Assembly: GCF_019352175.1 (NCBI RefSeq)
Contig: NZ_JACBYI010000005.1
Coordinates: forward strand, 184,604-248,603
Origin: Paenibacillus sp. S150
Lineage (GTDB): Bacteria > Bacillota > Bacilli > Paenibacillales > Paenibacillaceae
DNA length: 64,000 nt
Direction: 5' to 3'
This document shows positions 1 through 8,727 of this stretch, piece by piece; the first letter of the stretch is position 1; each line of letters starts with the position of its first letter. Below the pieces are notes generated by a model, which saw only the letters and a program-made list of their open reading frames with translations, was not told the origin of the DNA and did no database searches. The position numbers were made by a program, and so were the translations under genes.

Positions 1-1065
1 ATAGGCGCAAGGCTTGGCCGCTGGACCAATGGTACTCCTCCCTTTCCTTACGATTACGATCCCCAGCGAAAAAGCCTCATTGTAAACGAAAACAAGCATA
101 CGTTGTATCGATTTATAATTGAAGCAGCATTAGAAGGACATGTATGTGACGAGATTGCGTGGGAGCTGAATAAGCAAGGCTTTCCTTCTCCACGGAACAA
201 GAAATGGACAGGTACTACAATTAGCCGGCTATTAAGAGATGAGACCCATCTTGGTAAAATCATTTCCAACAAATCAGAAGGAAACGGTCACCTCAAAAAA
301 ATGCCCAGTGCAAAGCAATTCAAAAAATTTCCGAAGCATTTATGGGTTGTCGTAGATAATTGTCATCAGCCTGTGAAAACTCAAGAAGAACACAATAAAT
401 TGCTGTATGCGCTCATGAAAAGAAAGAAAGTACCAGTTGCCGCCCGGGCGGGGAAGCATGCGCTATCTGGTCTTGTAAGATGTGCGATTTGCAATTCGTC
501 CCTCCCCATTTACAGATCTCCAAAAAACAGCTCCCGGATAAGAGCATGCCAGCATCGTGATCATTATGGAAATAAATGCACCAATAAAGGGGGATTCGCA
601 GAGATAATCATCCAAGAAATACATGTAAAGCTTATGCGGCTGGAGGATCAAATTGTTAACCGGATAAAGGATGAGGAAGGCGACGATTTCAGGATTATCC
701 AAGATGCCATTCAACAGAAATACCGGGAAATCAAGCAGAGGGAAGAAGCAATTGAACGAATAGAAGAAGGGTTCGAAGCGGGAGTATATACAGCGAACCG
801 GGCCAGAACTAGAAAAATAAAGCTTGAGAGTGAGTTGGATACTCTTCATGAAGAACTGGCTGTTTTAGAGAAACAAAGCATATCGGCGGCCTCGATAACC
901 GATGAAGAACGACTATTCTTCATTCGTGAATTTTGGAGAACCATGCAATCAAGTGAACAGGACAATCATCAAGAATTAAACAAATGCTATAAGGAAGTAA
1001 TAAGCTCTATTTCATGGAAAAAGGAAGAAAACGGACCTGCTAGCATCGAAATAAATTTTCTATAG
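1..1065 (+). CDS. Large serine recombinase, C-terminal part (5' end outside window)
   Basis: The reading frame is open from base 1, so this is the 3' part (354 residues visible) of a longer gene. The first residues resemble the start of the recombinase domain that follows the resolvase catalytic domain in large serine integrases. A zinc-ribbon-like region follows (CxxC at about bases 481-492, two more Cys by base 582), then a charged coiled coil (about bases 690-890). The catalytic serine domain is upstream and cannot be checked. Such enzymes move prophages, skin-like elements and integrative transposons. The gene is more AT-rich than the chromosomal genes that follow, which suggests acquired DNA. 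It ends 160 bp before a yyaL-type gene that is itself interrupted. Family assignment is confident; the element it serves is not visible. Confidence 0.85.
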   Translation: MGARLGRWTNGTPPFPYDYDPQRKSLIVNENKHTLYRFIIEAALEGHVCDEIAWELNKQGFPSPRNKKWTGTTISRLLRDETHLGKIISNKSEGNGHLKKMPSAKQFKKFPKHLWVVVDNCHQPVKTQEEHNKLLYALMKRKKVPVAARAGKHALSGLVRCAICNSSLPIYRSPKNSSRIRACQHRDHYGNKCTNKGGFAEIIIQEIHVKLMRLEDQIVNRIKDEEGDDFRIIQDAIQQKYREIKQREEAIERIEEGFEAGVYTANRARTRKIKLESELDTLHEELAVLEKQSISAASITDEERLFFIREFWRTMQSSEQDNHQELNKCYKEVISSISWKKEENGPASIEINFL

Positions 1066-1225
1066 GGGTCTGACGAGTATAAAGAACGAATCCTGGGATT
1101 TGTTGGGTCTGCATCACGCTCTTTCATTGGAAAGCACCCATTTATTGGTTGGGTCTTATCGGAATGGTTATAATATAGGGAGAATCAAATTTCCGATAAA
1201 CTAATTATGGAAAGGGTGCTTCCTG

Positions 1226-3385
1226 ATGAAAGAATTCCTGGATAACCGGGACCGGAAAGCGAACCGATTGATAAATGAAAAATCTCCGTATCTACTGCAG
1301 CATGCTCATAACCCTGTTGATTGGTTTGCCTGGGGAGAAGAGGCCTTTACCAAGGCTGCAAGAGAGAGCAAGCCGGTTTTCTTGTCCATAGGTTATTCCT
1401 AGCTTCGGCTAAAATATAATGGAAAGTGACTTTTATCTACATGTCATTGGTGTCACGTAATGGAACGCGAAAGTTTTGAGGACCAGGAAGTTGCCCGGCT
1501 GCTTAACGATCACTATGTTGCGATCAAGGTAGACCGCGAGGAGCGGCCGGATATTGATGCGCTGTATATGTCGGTGTGCCAGGCGCTGACGGGGAGCGGG
1601 GGATGGCCGCTGACGGTGCTGCTGACGCCGGAGAAGAAGCCGTTCTATGCGGGGACGTATTTTCCGAAGCGGCAGATGTTCGGGCGCATTGGGCTCCTGG
1701 ATGTGCTGGAGCAGATTCAACGCAAATGGGAGCAGGATGGCGATGCGCTGGACAAGCTCGGGGATGATCTGCTCGCGGATATTCAGTCGCTGGACCGTAA
1801 AAATGCGCAGAGCAGCGGTGCGGCGGGGGATATCCCCGGAGAAGAGCTGCTGCATGAAGCGTACGAGCTGTACCGTCGTGAGTTCGATGAGGAATATGGC
1901 GGGTTCGGGAATGCGCCGAAGTTTCCTTCGCCGCATAATCTGTCTTTTTTGCTGGCGTACAGCGGGGCGTATAACCAGCCGGAAGCTCTGCGCATGGCCG
2001 AGAAGACGCTGGAGTCGATGTACCGGGGCGGCATGTACGACCATGTGGGCTACGGGTTCTCGCGGTATTCCACGGACCGGGAGTGGCTGGTGCCGCATTT
2101 TGAGAAAATGCTCTACGATAATGCGCTGCTGGCCATTGCCTATCTGGAAGCCCATCAGATTACGGAGAAACCGCTCTATGCGGAGATCGCTGAGCAGATC
2201 CTCCAGTATGTGCTGCGCGATATGACTTCGCCGGAGGGCGCGTTCTATTCTGCCGAGGATGCCGATTCTGAAGGGGTGGAAGGGAAGTTCTATGTCTTCT
2301 CCCGCGGGGAGATTGAGGAGGCGCTTGGCCTGGAGGATATGCATTCCTACTGCCATTTGTACGGGATTACCCCTGAAGGCAATTTCGAAGGTGCCAATAT
2401 TCCGAATCTGCTGCAGGGCTTGCCGGATGAGACGGCGGAGCGGCTCGGCATGAATCCGCTGGGGCTGCGGACACGGATGGAGGAATGGCGGGAGAAGCTG
2501 TTCGCCTGCCGGAAGCAGCGCATTCATCCGTCCAAGGATGACAAGGTGCTTACTTCGTGGAACGGCCTGATGATCGCGGCGCTGGCGAAAGGGGCCAAAG
2601 CGCTGCAAAAGCCCGAATACGCCGGGGCCGCAGCGGCGGCAGCGGACTTCATCTGGGACAAGCTGCGCCGCCGTGAGGATGGCAGGCTGCTGGCCCGCTA
2701 CCGGGATGGCGATGCGGCAATTCCCGCTTATCTGGATGATTATGCGTTCATGATCTGGGGCCTGACCGAGCTGTATGAAGCTACGGGTGAGTCACTCTAT
2801 CTGGAGCGGGCGCTGACGCTTAAGGATGGGCTGCTGGAGCTGTTCATTGACGCGGAGAACGGCGGGTTCTTTTTCACAGGGCATGATGGGGAAGAACTGC
2901 CGATCCGTTCCAAGGAATTGTATGACGGAGCGCTTCCGTCGGGGAATTCGGTGGCGGCGAAGCTGCTGTGGAAGCTGTCGGTGATGACGCAGGATGTGGA
3001 GCTGAAGACGGTCGCTGAGCATACGGCGGCGGTTATGGCTTCGGCTGCTTCGGCGTATCCGGCGGGTTACGCGATGTATTTGCAGGCACATCTGGCGATG
3101 GCCTCGGGCGGCAGGGAATGGGTGCTCTCCGGGAAGCGGGAGGACGCTGCCCTGCACAGCATGCTGGCTCAAGTCCAGCAGGCGTACCTGCCGGACGCCT
3201 CGCTGATTGTCCGCTGGGAAGGGGACGAAGAAGGGATTCTCCGTCTGCTGCCGCACCTGGCGGACAAGCCGGCTGTTAACGGGAACGCGACGGCTTATGT
3301 CTGCCGGAACTTCGCCTGCCGTGCACCGGTTACGAATATGGAAGCGGTGAGGGAGCTTTTGGCGTCCGGCAGCCGGGAGGTTTAG
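1226..3385 (+). pseudogene. yyaL: YyaL-type (DUF255) thioredoxin-domain protein, interrupted
   Basis: The ATG at 1226 follows a ribosome-site-like AAAGGGTG and opens a typical DUF255 N-terminus ([15 protein letters not shown], then [10 protein letters not shown]). The homologous protein continues at 1439 with TCHWCHVMERESF, but 39 bp containing an in-frame TAG (1400-1402) and TGA lie between. Without the insert the protein would be about 706 residues, normal for the family: a thioredoxin-like N-terminal domain with a CxxC (CHWC) and a C-terminal alpha/alpha-barrel resembling N-acylglucosamine epimerases. As it stands only a peptide of about 58 residues, or a fragment restarted at the ATG at 1460, could be made. 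The 5' piece (1226-1399) looks less GC-rich than the rest, so it may have a different origin. No function beyond family is claimed. Confidence 0.8.
1400..1438. mobile_element. 39-bp in-frame insertion, possible recombination scar or att half-site
   Basis: These 39 bp separate codons for Ser and Thr that are adjacent in intact YyaL-type proteins. The insert is AT-rich, has a length divisible by three, carries two in-frame stops and has no obvious target duplication. Large serine integrases leave hybrid attachment sites with half-sites of about this size inside conserved coding motifs, and such an enzyme is encoded just upstream. The insert is therefore read as a foreign att arm or a scar; this is inference. 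Confidence 0.5.
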
Positions 3386-3433
3386 CAGAGAACCACAAGG
3401 GCAGCCGGCGGCGTAGGCTGCTCTTTGGTGCGG

Positions 3434-3642
3434 GTACCCCGCTTAAGCGGCACAAAATAACTCCACAAAGTGTGGCCTTGGCTTCGATGATCACTCAGGT
3501 ACTTTGCGGGTACCCCAAAACATATCAAATTCTTATCTTATGAGAAGAAACGGCTTCGCCGTCCTCTGAAGGAGGCGGCACCCGTTTCTCCAAAAATAGA
3601 AGGATAATGGATAGTGTGAAACATATAAATTCTTATATTTCA
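3434..3642 (-). repeat. Modular intergenic repeat, complete copy A-B-A'-C (copy 1)
   Basis: Read on the minus strand this starts in the T-run of the paaX-like terminator and contains four modules: A (GATAAGAATTTATATG-like, then TTATCCTTCTATTT), B (a hairpin ending GGACGGCGAAGCCGTTTC), a second short A', and C (GGGTACCCGCAAAGTACC, then CATCGAAGCCAAGGCC, then a CCACACTTTGTGG stem). The same module order recurs at 6018-6226 in the opposite orientation. The rest of the 3386-3690 gap holds only the terminator. Confidence 0.85.
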
Positions 3643-3666
3643 AAAAAACCGGCACGGGGCCGGCTT
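3642..3666 (-). terminator. Intrinsic terminator of the PaaX-type gene
   Basis: On the minus strand a GCCGG/CCGGC stem with a short loop is followed by seven T. It lies just behind the stop of the regulator gene that ends at 3691, and the repeat copy begins directly in its T-run. Confidence 0.75.
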
Positions 3667-3690
3667 CTTCATCTGCTATAGCTCATCCGC

Positions 3691-4479
3691 TTACCTGATG
3701 AATTGTGCGTATAAGGATTCCCGCGGAATCGCCTTTGCCAGCCGCTCCCAATGCCCGCTCATTTCCCCGATAATGCGCTTGCCCGGCCAATGGTCCGGCA
3801 GCAGCTCATCCGGGAGGGACGGATCGGCCATGAACAGCCCGCTTAACTCTTCGCCCATTTGCAGATACAGCAAAAAGAGCTGTAATGGCTGCCCCGTCTG
3901 AAGCGCCTCATGCATTAAGGGACCGAATTCCTGCTGCATCCAGGCTGCTTTTTCCTGGTATAAGGCTTCGATTCTGTCCAGCTGCCAGATGGCCTGTGCT
4001 TTGTGCGGCGTAATCGCGCCTTCCAGGAATTGTCCCTGGAGGATGGACACTTTGCCGTCCAGCCCAAGCTTCCGGATCTGCCCGGCGGCCTCTTGGCGGT
4101 AATTCCACGGAGAAATGTACACACTGTTATATAGAGGCCCATACCCAAGCTGCAAAAGCGCCGAACGAAACTGGTCGCGCTTTTTGCGCTCGGCTTCAGG
4201 GACTTCGAGCATGACCACCTCCCAGGTCTGATCCCACTGCTCCTGATAACGGGCAGGCTTGCTGTTAATGGCCTTGATGGTTGCGAGGCCGGCCTCCGTC
4301 ACTTGATACCATGAGCGGGAGGGGGAGGCGATGTAGCCTTCTTTTTTCAGACGGGACAAGGCATTGCGGATATAGTTGGAGGTGTACCCCCTCTGCTCAT
4401 AAATCTCCACTAACTGCTGGGCGCCCATCTGCTCCACCTTGGACAACAGAAACAGCATGGTTTTTTCAACGGACAGCAA
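3691..4479 (-). CDS. PaaX-family transcriptional regulator
   Basis: The 262-residue protein has an N-terminal winged-helix region (about residues 1-70, with YTSNYIRNALSRLKKEGYI as recognition helix and wing). A central segment, WEVVMLEVPEAERKKRD then LGYGPLYNSVYISPW, is the characteristic PaaX core. PaaX proteins repress phenylacetate or other aromatic and CoA-linked catabolic operons in response to an acyl-CoA. No such operon is in this window, so the target is unknown; self-control or control of the divergent UPF0173 gene is possible. The start is TTG at 4479 behind GAGAGGTG. The promoter region towards 4688 is AT-rich. An intrinsic terminator follows the gene. Confidence 0.8.
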   Translation of the reverse strand: MLSVEKTMLFLLSKVEQMGAQQLVEIYEQRGYTSNYIRNALSRLKKEGYIASPSRSWYQVTEAGLATIKAINSKPARYQEQWDQTWEVVMLEVPEAERKKRDQFRSALLQLGYGPLYNSVYISPWNYRQEAAGQIRKLGLDGKVSILQGQFLEGAITPHKAQAIWQLDRIEALYQEKAAWMQQEFGPLMHEALQTGQPLQLFLLYLQMGEELSGLFMADPSLPDELLPDHWPGKRIIGEMSGHWERLAKAIPRESLYAQFIR

Positions 4480-4687
4480 CGTTCTTCACACCTCTCTTGA
4501 CAACTGGCAGCAATAAATATATCATAAAAACATACGAACGTTATAATTTGTGTTATATCATTAATTTCCGGGACTGTCCCGGATTTCTGGATACTGTGCT
4601 GTCATTGTAACGTAAACTTTAGGCTTTTGCACGGTTCTGTCTTATGTTTGCAGCTTGAAGTCCATTAGAGAAGAGGAGAGAATATCA

Positions 4688-5374
4688 ATGAAAATCATTT
4701 ACCATGGCCATTCCTGCGTACAAATTGAGGTGAACGGCAAGTCGCTGATTATCGATCCTTTCATTAGCGGCAATTCGGCGGCTGTCACGAAGGCGGAGGA
4801 TATTCAGACGGATGCGGTGCTGCTGACGCACGCTCATATGGACCACATTCTGGACGCTGCACCGATTGCCGAACGCAATAACGTGCCGGTTGTAGCCATT
4901 GTGGAGCTGGCCGCCTACCTGGGAGAAAAGGGTGCGGAGACGATTGGAATGAACATCGGGGGAACGGCGGATCTTGGCTTTGCGAAGGCGACGATGATCC
5001 ATGCGTTCCACACCTCGAGCATTACGCTTGAGAATGGGCAGAGCATCTATGGAGGTACGCCTGCGGGCTTCATTATTGAGGCGGAGGGACGCACCGTTCT
5101 GCATGCGGGAGATACCGGGCTGTTCAGCGACCTGAAAATGTTCGGAGAGCTGTACGACATTGATCTGGCAATTCTGCCGATCGGGGGCCATTTCACGATG
5201 GGACCTGAGCACGCGCTGATCGCAGCCAAATGGCTCGGGGCCAAGCAGGTGCTTCCGGTACACTATAATACCTTCCCGCCGATCCGCCAGGATGCGGCAG
5301 CTTTTGTTAAGTCGCTGGAAGGGGCAGGCATCAAGGGTACGGCGCTTGCCTATGGGGAATCGCTGGAGCTGTAG
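4688..5374 (+). CDS. UPF0173 metal-dependent hydrolase (YtkL-like)
   Basis: This 228-residue protein is a compact metallo-beta-lactamase-fold hydrolase. The metal motif HAHMDH is at residues 48-53, with further ligands in HAGDTG and in the C-terminal LPVHYNTFPP segment, as in the UPF0173 family, which is about 227 residues long. The physiological substrate of the family is not established. The ATG at 4688 is chosen because GAAGAGGAGAG lies directly upstream; the in-frame extension to 4655 has no ribosome site. It appears monocistronic and is followed by the first 51-bp repeat array. Confidence 0.88.
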   Translation: MKIIYHGHSCVQIEVNGKSLIIDPFISGNSAAVTKAEDIQTDAVLLTHAHMDHILDAAPIAERNNVPVVAIVELAAYLGEKGAETIGMNIGGTADLGFAKATMIHAFHTSSITLENGQSIYGGTPAGFIIEAEGRTVLHAGDTGLFSDLKMFGELYDIDLAILPIGGHFTMGPEHALIAAKWLGAKQVLPVHYNTFPPIRQDAAAFVKSLEGAGIKGTALAYGESLEL

Positions 5375-5428
5375 GGTGGTGGAGGCCGGATGAAGGAAAT
5401 TTGACGCAGTGGGGAAAGTGCGGCCATT

Positions 5429-5721
5429 GTAGTGGGAAAAAGTAGAACTGACTGAAGTCATTAGGCTGATAGCGTACTTTTAGTGGGGAGAAGGTAGAAC
5501 TAACTGAGCTCGTTGCGCTGATGGAGCACTTTTAGTGGGAAAAAGTAAAACTAACTGAAGTAAGTAGGCACATGGAACACTCTTAGTGGGAAAAAGTATC
5601 ACTAATTCTGCTGAAATCGGCTATACGGGGGAATTAGGTTGAAATTATGTATACAAAATCCCACTAACGCCCGTTAAGGCCGTGATTCCGGCGAATTAGT
5701 TTTACTTTTTCCACTTAGCTT
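5429..5721. repeat. 51-bp-period repeat array, copy 1 (four forward, then inverted units)
   Basis: Four head-to-tail units begin near 5429, 5479, 5531 and 5582 and share the core TTAGTGGGAAAAAGTA followed by ACTAACTGA. After a spacer, inverted copies appear (ATCCCACTAAC near 5658, and GAATTAGTTTTACTTTTTCC at 5694-5713). Outside the core the units diverge. The forward and inverted halves could pair into a long hairpin. No coding potential is evident. The flanks 5375-5428 and 5722-5794 show nothing else. Confidence 0.85.
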
Positions 5722-5794
5722 CCGTTCCCTATTTACCTCACCGTGTTCTATGAAGATTCAGCTTCTCCCGGTCTAGTCCAGTTCATTTAGTTGG

Positions 5795-6004
5795 ATGCGG
5801 CAGGAAAGCTTGGATAATTACGGAGCGGAGCGTCTACTTGAAAGCCTTCCGCAGGAAAGCCCGCTTCGGAAGCTTAAGCTTTCAGCGGATTTTCACCGCA
5901 AACAGCAGTCTGCAGACGGGCCGGACGGGCAGCGGCCTGAAGTCCGGACATTCCTTGGTACGCGCACGCCAATGTATTTAAGCTCAATCCAGGACATCAC
6001 TTAA
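5795..6004 (+). CDS. Possible small protein, 69 residues, unrecognised
   Basis: An ATG-initiated frame ends exactly on the left arm of an intrinsic terminator, the only positive sign that it is transcribed and translated. The product is hydrophilic (Lys, Arg, Gln and Ser rich) with no membrane segment, Cys or recognisable motif. No convincing ribosome site precedes the ATG. It could instead be the remnant of a longer gene or the 3' part of an untranslated RNA. Confidence 0.3.
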   Translation: MRQESLDNYGAERLLESLPQESPLRKLKLSADFHRKQQSADGPDGQRPEVRTFLGTRTPMYLSSIQDIT

Positions 6005-6023
6005 TAAGTGGTGTCTTTTTTTT
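5993..6023 (+). terminator. Intrinsic terminator
   Basis: GACATCACTT pairs with AAGTGGTGTC across a four-base loop (one G-U pair) and is followed by eight T. It indicates a plus-strand transcript crossing 5795-6004. Repeat copy 2 starts in the T-run. Confidence 0.8.
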
Positions 6024-6226
6024 CAAATGATAAGAATTTATCTGTTTCACGCTATACATTTAGCCTTATTCTTTCTCGCTGAAACGGATACCGCCCTTAA
6101 AGGGACGGCGAAGCCGTTTCCACTTAAAAGATAAATTTATATGTTTTGGGATACCCGCAAAGTACCTGAGTCATCATCGAAGCCAAGGCCCCACTTTGTG
6201 GGGTTATTTTATGCCTCGAATCTTGT
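6018..6226 (+). repeat. Modular intergenic repeat, complete copy A-B-A'-C (copy 2)
   Basis: Module A (GATAAGAATTTATCTGTTTC through CTTTCTCGCTGAAACG) is followed by hairpin B (GGGACGGCGAAGCCGTTTCC), the short A' (AAGATAAATTTATATG) and module C (GATACCCGCAAAGTACCTG, the CATCGAAGCCAAGGCC core, then CCCCACTTTGTGGGG). It has the same order as copy 1 and begins directly behind a terminator. The remaining gap to glpP (6227-6382) shows only a ribosome site. Confidence 0.87.
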
Positions 6227-6382
6227 CAGTAAAGTGCGGGATTGGGATTCCTTGCCGGATTGTTAACTGTAACTTTTACAGCCTTTTGATATTAGGAGAA
6301 TAAAAGCTCTGTAACATAAGGGATAGGACCAGCAGGAAGGCAAGCTGGCAGCGGAAGCCATAAGTGAAGGGAGGATGCTCGC

Positions 6383-6943
6383 TTGAAGCATAACCCCATT
6401 ATTGCCTCGATCACCGAAGAGTCGCAGATTGGTCAGGCGATGGCCTGCGGTGTGAAGCGCGTGAATCTGATGACCGGCAACATCAACAACCTGGGACAGA
6501 TTGTGAAGCCTCTGCAGGAGGCCGGCAAGCAGGTATTCGTACATGTGGAGATGGTCGGCGGGATTGGCCGGGATGCGGCGGCGATTCAGTATTTGGCGGA
6601 GGCCTTCCGGATTGACGGGATTATTACCACCAAAAGCAATGCCATCGCCACAGCCAGGGCACATGGGCTAGCCAGTATCCAGCGCTTTTTCGCCATTGAT
6701 ACGGCTGCGACTGAGACTGCGCTCCGGATGATCAAGACTTGTAAGCCGGATGAGGTTGAGCTGATGCCGGGACTGATGCCCAGAATTATCAGGGACATGA
6801 AGCAGCGCATCCGGCAGCCGCTGATTGTGGGCGGACTGATCCGGGAGAGGCAAGAAATCAGCAGTGCGCTGCAGAGCGGTGCCGATTACGTCTCTACAGG
6901 AGATTCGGCGCTGTGGAACTGGAATTGTGGAACAATAGAATAA
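6383..6943 (+). CDS. glpP: Glycerol uptake operon antiterminator GlpP
   Basis: The 186-residue protein matches GlpP over its whole length: an N-terminal IIASITEESQIGQA, the central VHVEMVGGIGRD and DGIITTKSNAIATA segments, ELMPGLMP, and a C-terminal PLIVGGLIRER with SGADYVSTGD. GlpP is a TIM-barrel RNA-binding protein that, with glycerol-3-phosphate bound, prevents termination or stabilises mRNA in leaders of glycerol genes in Bacillus. The start is TTG at 6383 behind GAAGGGAGG. Immediately downstream is an attenuator-like leader and then glycerophosphodiester genes, which fits local control by GlpP. No glpF, glpK or glpD is in the window. Confidence 0.93.
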   Translation: MKHNPIIASITEESQIGQAMACGVKRVNLMTGNINNLGQIVKPLQEAGKQVFVHVEMVGGIGRDAAAIQYLAEAFRIDGIITTKSNAIATARAHGLASIQRFFAIDTAATETALRMIKTCKPDEVELMPGLMPRIIRDMKQRIRQPLIVGGLIRERQEISSALQSGADYVSTGDSALWNWNCGTIE

Positions 6944-7060
6944 CGCACCCCGGGGTGGAGACGATGAGAAAACCCAGCGGTCAGTCATTGGCATTCGGTG
7001 GAGCCTTACCAGGCTTCAATCGGAAGCTTGATTTCTGGAGCTGGTTTTTTTGCGCGGAAA
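6944..7060 (+). promoter_or_regulatory. Attenuator-like leader, probable GlpP target
   Basis: A terminator-like structure lies at 7009-7051: GGCTTC and GAAGC form the inner stem, CCAG and CTGG can extend it, and seven T follow. The upstream GAGCC (7001-7005) can pair with GGCTT (7012-7016) instead, which would break the terminator stem. A CACCCCGGGGTG palindrome lies further upstream. Mutually exclusive stems ending in a T-run, directly behind glpP and before glycerophosphodiester genes, are what a GlpP-controlled leader should look like. GlpP binding itself is inferred. Confidence 0.55.
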
Positions 7061-7109
7061 TTTCGGCGCGGAGATCCGGCGAAACTGAATGAAAAGGAGC
7101 AAGGCGCTG

Positions 7110-7931
7110 ATGGACATCGCTTCATATGAAGCATACTGCTTTGATTTGGATGGTACTGTGTTTATTGGCGATCAGCTGCTTGAGGGGGCGGGGGAGACGA
7201 TTGCGGAGCTTCGTCAAAGAGGGCGGAGAGTCCTTTTCCTGACCAACAGCTCTGTCCATACTCCCCGGGATTGCCGGCGCAGGCTGGAGCAAATGGGGCT
7301 GGCCTGTCGGGAAGAGGAAATATTAACCGCATTGTATGTCAGCGGCAGCTACTTCGCACGGGAGGAACCGGAGGCCAGGCTGTATCTGGTTGGGGAAACG
7401 GTGATGCGGAGGCAGCTGGAGGATTTGGGAGTGGCCGTTACAGAGAACCCGGAGGCAGCGACGCATGTTCTGGTAGGCATGGACCGCGGTTTTAATTATG
7501 AGAAGCTGTCACTCGGGATGAAGGCGGTAAGATGGGGGGCAAGGCTGGTTGCCGTCAACCCCGATCCGGTCTGCCCGGTGCCGGGGGGATACATCCCTGA
7601 TACCTGGTCGATTGTCAAGGCGCTGGAGACGGCAGCCGGAGCAAAGTCCGACTTGATTCTGGGCAAGCCGTCCCCGTATTACGCGCAGGAAGCGCTGCGG
7701 AGGCTGAATTGCCCTCCGGAAGAGTGCCTGATGGTGGGCGACCGGCTGGAGACGGATATTCTCATGGGCAACGGCAGCGGCATGCAGACTGCGCTCGTGC
7801 TCACCGGAGTGAGCGTCAGGGAGGATATCCGCAGGTTGAAGATCGTTCCGGGTTATGTTCTGAATTCCTTGGCCGATCTGCTGAATGGCCGGGCGGAGGC
7901 GCGGCAGAGCAGAGAACTGCCGCGAATTTAG
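7110..7931 (+). CDS. HAD-IIA family phosphatase (NagD/glycerol-phosphatase-like)
   Basis: The protein of 273 residues starts with CFDLDGTVFIG, giving the nucleophile Asp12 and acid Asp14, followed by FLTNSS (motif II Thr/Ser), a C2-type cap domain, and MVGDRLETDILMG (motifs III/IV). This is the subclass IIA architecture of NagD, AraL and eukaryotic phosphoglycolate or glycerol-3-phosphate phosphatases. The ATG at 7110 is preferred because AAAAGGAGC lies 9 bp upstream; the ATG at 7089 precedes that site. Its position between glpP and the GDPD genes suggests a sugar- or glycerol-phosphate substrate, perhaps relieving phosphorylated-intermediate build-up. The exact substrate cannot be read from sequence. 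Confidence 0.85.
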   Translation: MDIASYEAYCFDLDGTVFIGDQLLEGAGETIAELRQRGRRVLFLTNSSVHTPRDCRRRLEQMGLACREEEILTALYVSGSYFAREEPEARLYLVGETVMRRQLEDLGVAVTENPEAATHVLVGMDRGFNYEKLSLGMKAVRWGARLVAVNPDPVCPVPGGYIPDTWSIVKALETAAGAKSDLILGKPSPYYAQEALRRLNCPPEECLMVGDRLETDILMGNGSGMQTALVLTGVSVREDIRRLKIVPGYVLNSLADLLNGRAEARQSRELPRI

Positions 7932-7983
7932 CCTATGTAACCGTAAGTCCGCTAAGAACCCTATAACAGGAGGATGATGATCA

Positions 7984-8727
7984 ATGCAGGATTGTAAAAT
8001 ACTCGCCCACCGCGGCGCAAGCGCCTATGCGCCCGAAAATACGATGGATGCCTTCATACTCGCGGTGCAGCAGCATGCCGACGGTTTGGAAATCGACATT
8101 CATCTGACGAAGGACGGGGAGATCGTTGTTATTCATGATGACACCATTGACCGGACCTCGAATGGCAAGGGGGATATTATGGCCTATACCCTGGCCGAGC
8201 TGAAGGCCTTCCGCTTCAACCGCGGCTTCGAGGAGCAGTATCCGGCGGCGCAGCTTCCTACCCTCCGCGAGGTGCTGGAGCTGGTGAAGGAGCACAGCCT
8301 GTACCTGAACATCGAAGTGAAGGATATCCTGTCCAAGACGGAGCAGTATGCCGGACTTGGGAGTGCGGCGGCGGAGCTGGTGCGGGAGTATGGCTTAAGC
8401 GGGAATGTGATTTTTTCTTCCTTCAATCATTCGTCCATGGTGAGGCTCAAGGAGTCTTGCCCGGGGATGCGGACAGCGCTGCTCTATATCGCGGGCTTGT
8501 ACGAGGGCGGAAAGTATGCGCAAATGACCGGTGCGGATGCCCTGCATCCCCTTTATATTGGCGTCAACCGCGAACTGGTAGAGGAGGCAAGGGCAGCGGG
8601 TGTCCAGGTCAATGCCTGGACAGTGAATGACCCGGAACATATCCGCTTGATGCTGGAAGCCGGAGTAGACGCGATCATTACGGATCGCCCCGATGTCTGC
8701 TATCAGCTCAGAGAGGTTAGGGCATGA
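7984..8727 (+). CDS. Glycerophosphodiester phosphodiesterase 1
   Basis: This 247-residue GDPD enzyme hydrolyses glycerophosphodiesters to glycerol-3-phosphate and an alcohol. The family motifs are all present: HRG at residues 9-11, PEN at 17-19, E36-I-D38, and HDDTIDRTSNG from residue 51, with a C-terminal VNAWTVND. There is no signal peptide, so it acts in the cytosol on imported diesters. A strong AGGAGG lies before the ATG. It is followed with a 4-bp overlap by a close paralogue and then by an ABC importer, so uptake and hydrolysis are encoded together. Confidence 0.93.
   Translation: MQDCKILAHRGASAYAPENTMDAFILAVQQHADGLEIDIHLTKDGEIVVIHDDTIDRTSNGKGDIMAYTLAELKAFRFNRGFEEQYPAAQLPTLREVLELVKEHSLYLNIEVKDILSKTEQYAGLGSAAAELVREYGLSGNVIFSSFNHSSMVRLKESCPGMRTALLYIAGLYEGGKYAQMTGADALHPLYIGVNRELVEEARAAGVQVNAWTVNDPEHIRLMLEAGVDAIITDRPDVCYQLREVRA

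Noticed and set aside
1433..2608. Long antisense frame of 391 codons opposite yyaL
   Set aside because: It is a shadow of a GC-rich gene: Arg/Gln/Leu-rich, no family motif, no ribosome site, while the plus strand has clear DUF255 homology.
5429..5721. CRISPR array at the 51-bp repeats
   Set aside because: Units are degenerate, spacing is filled by repeat-like rather than unique spacers, half the units are inverted, and no cas gene is present.
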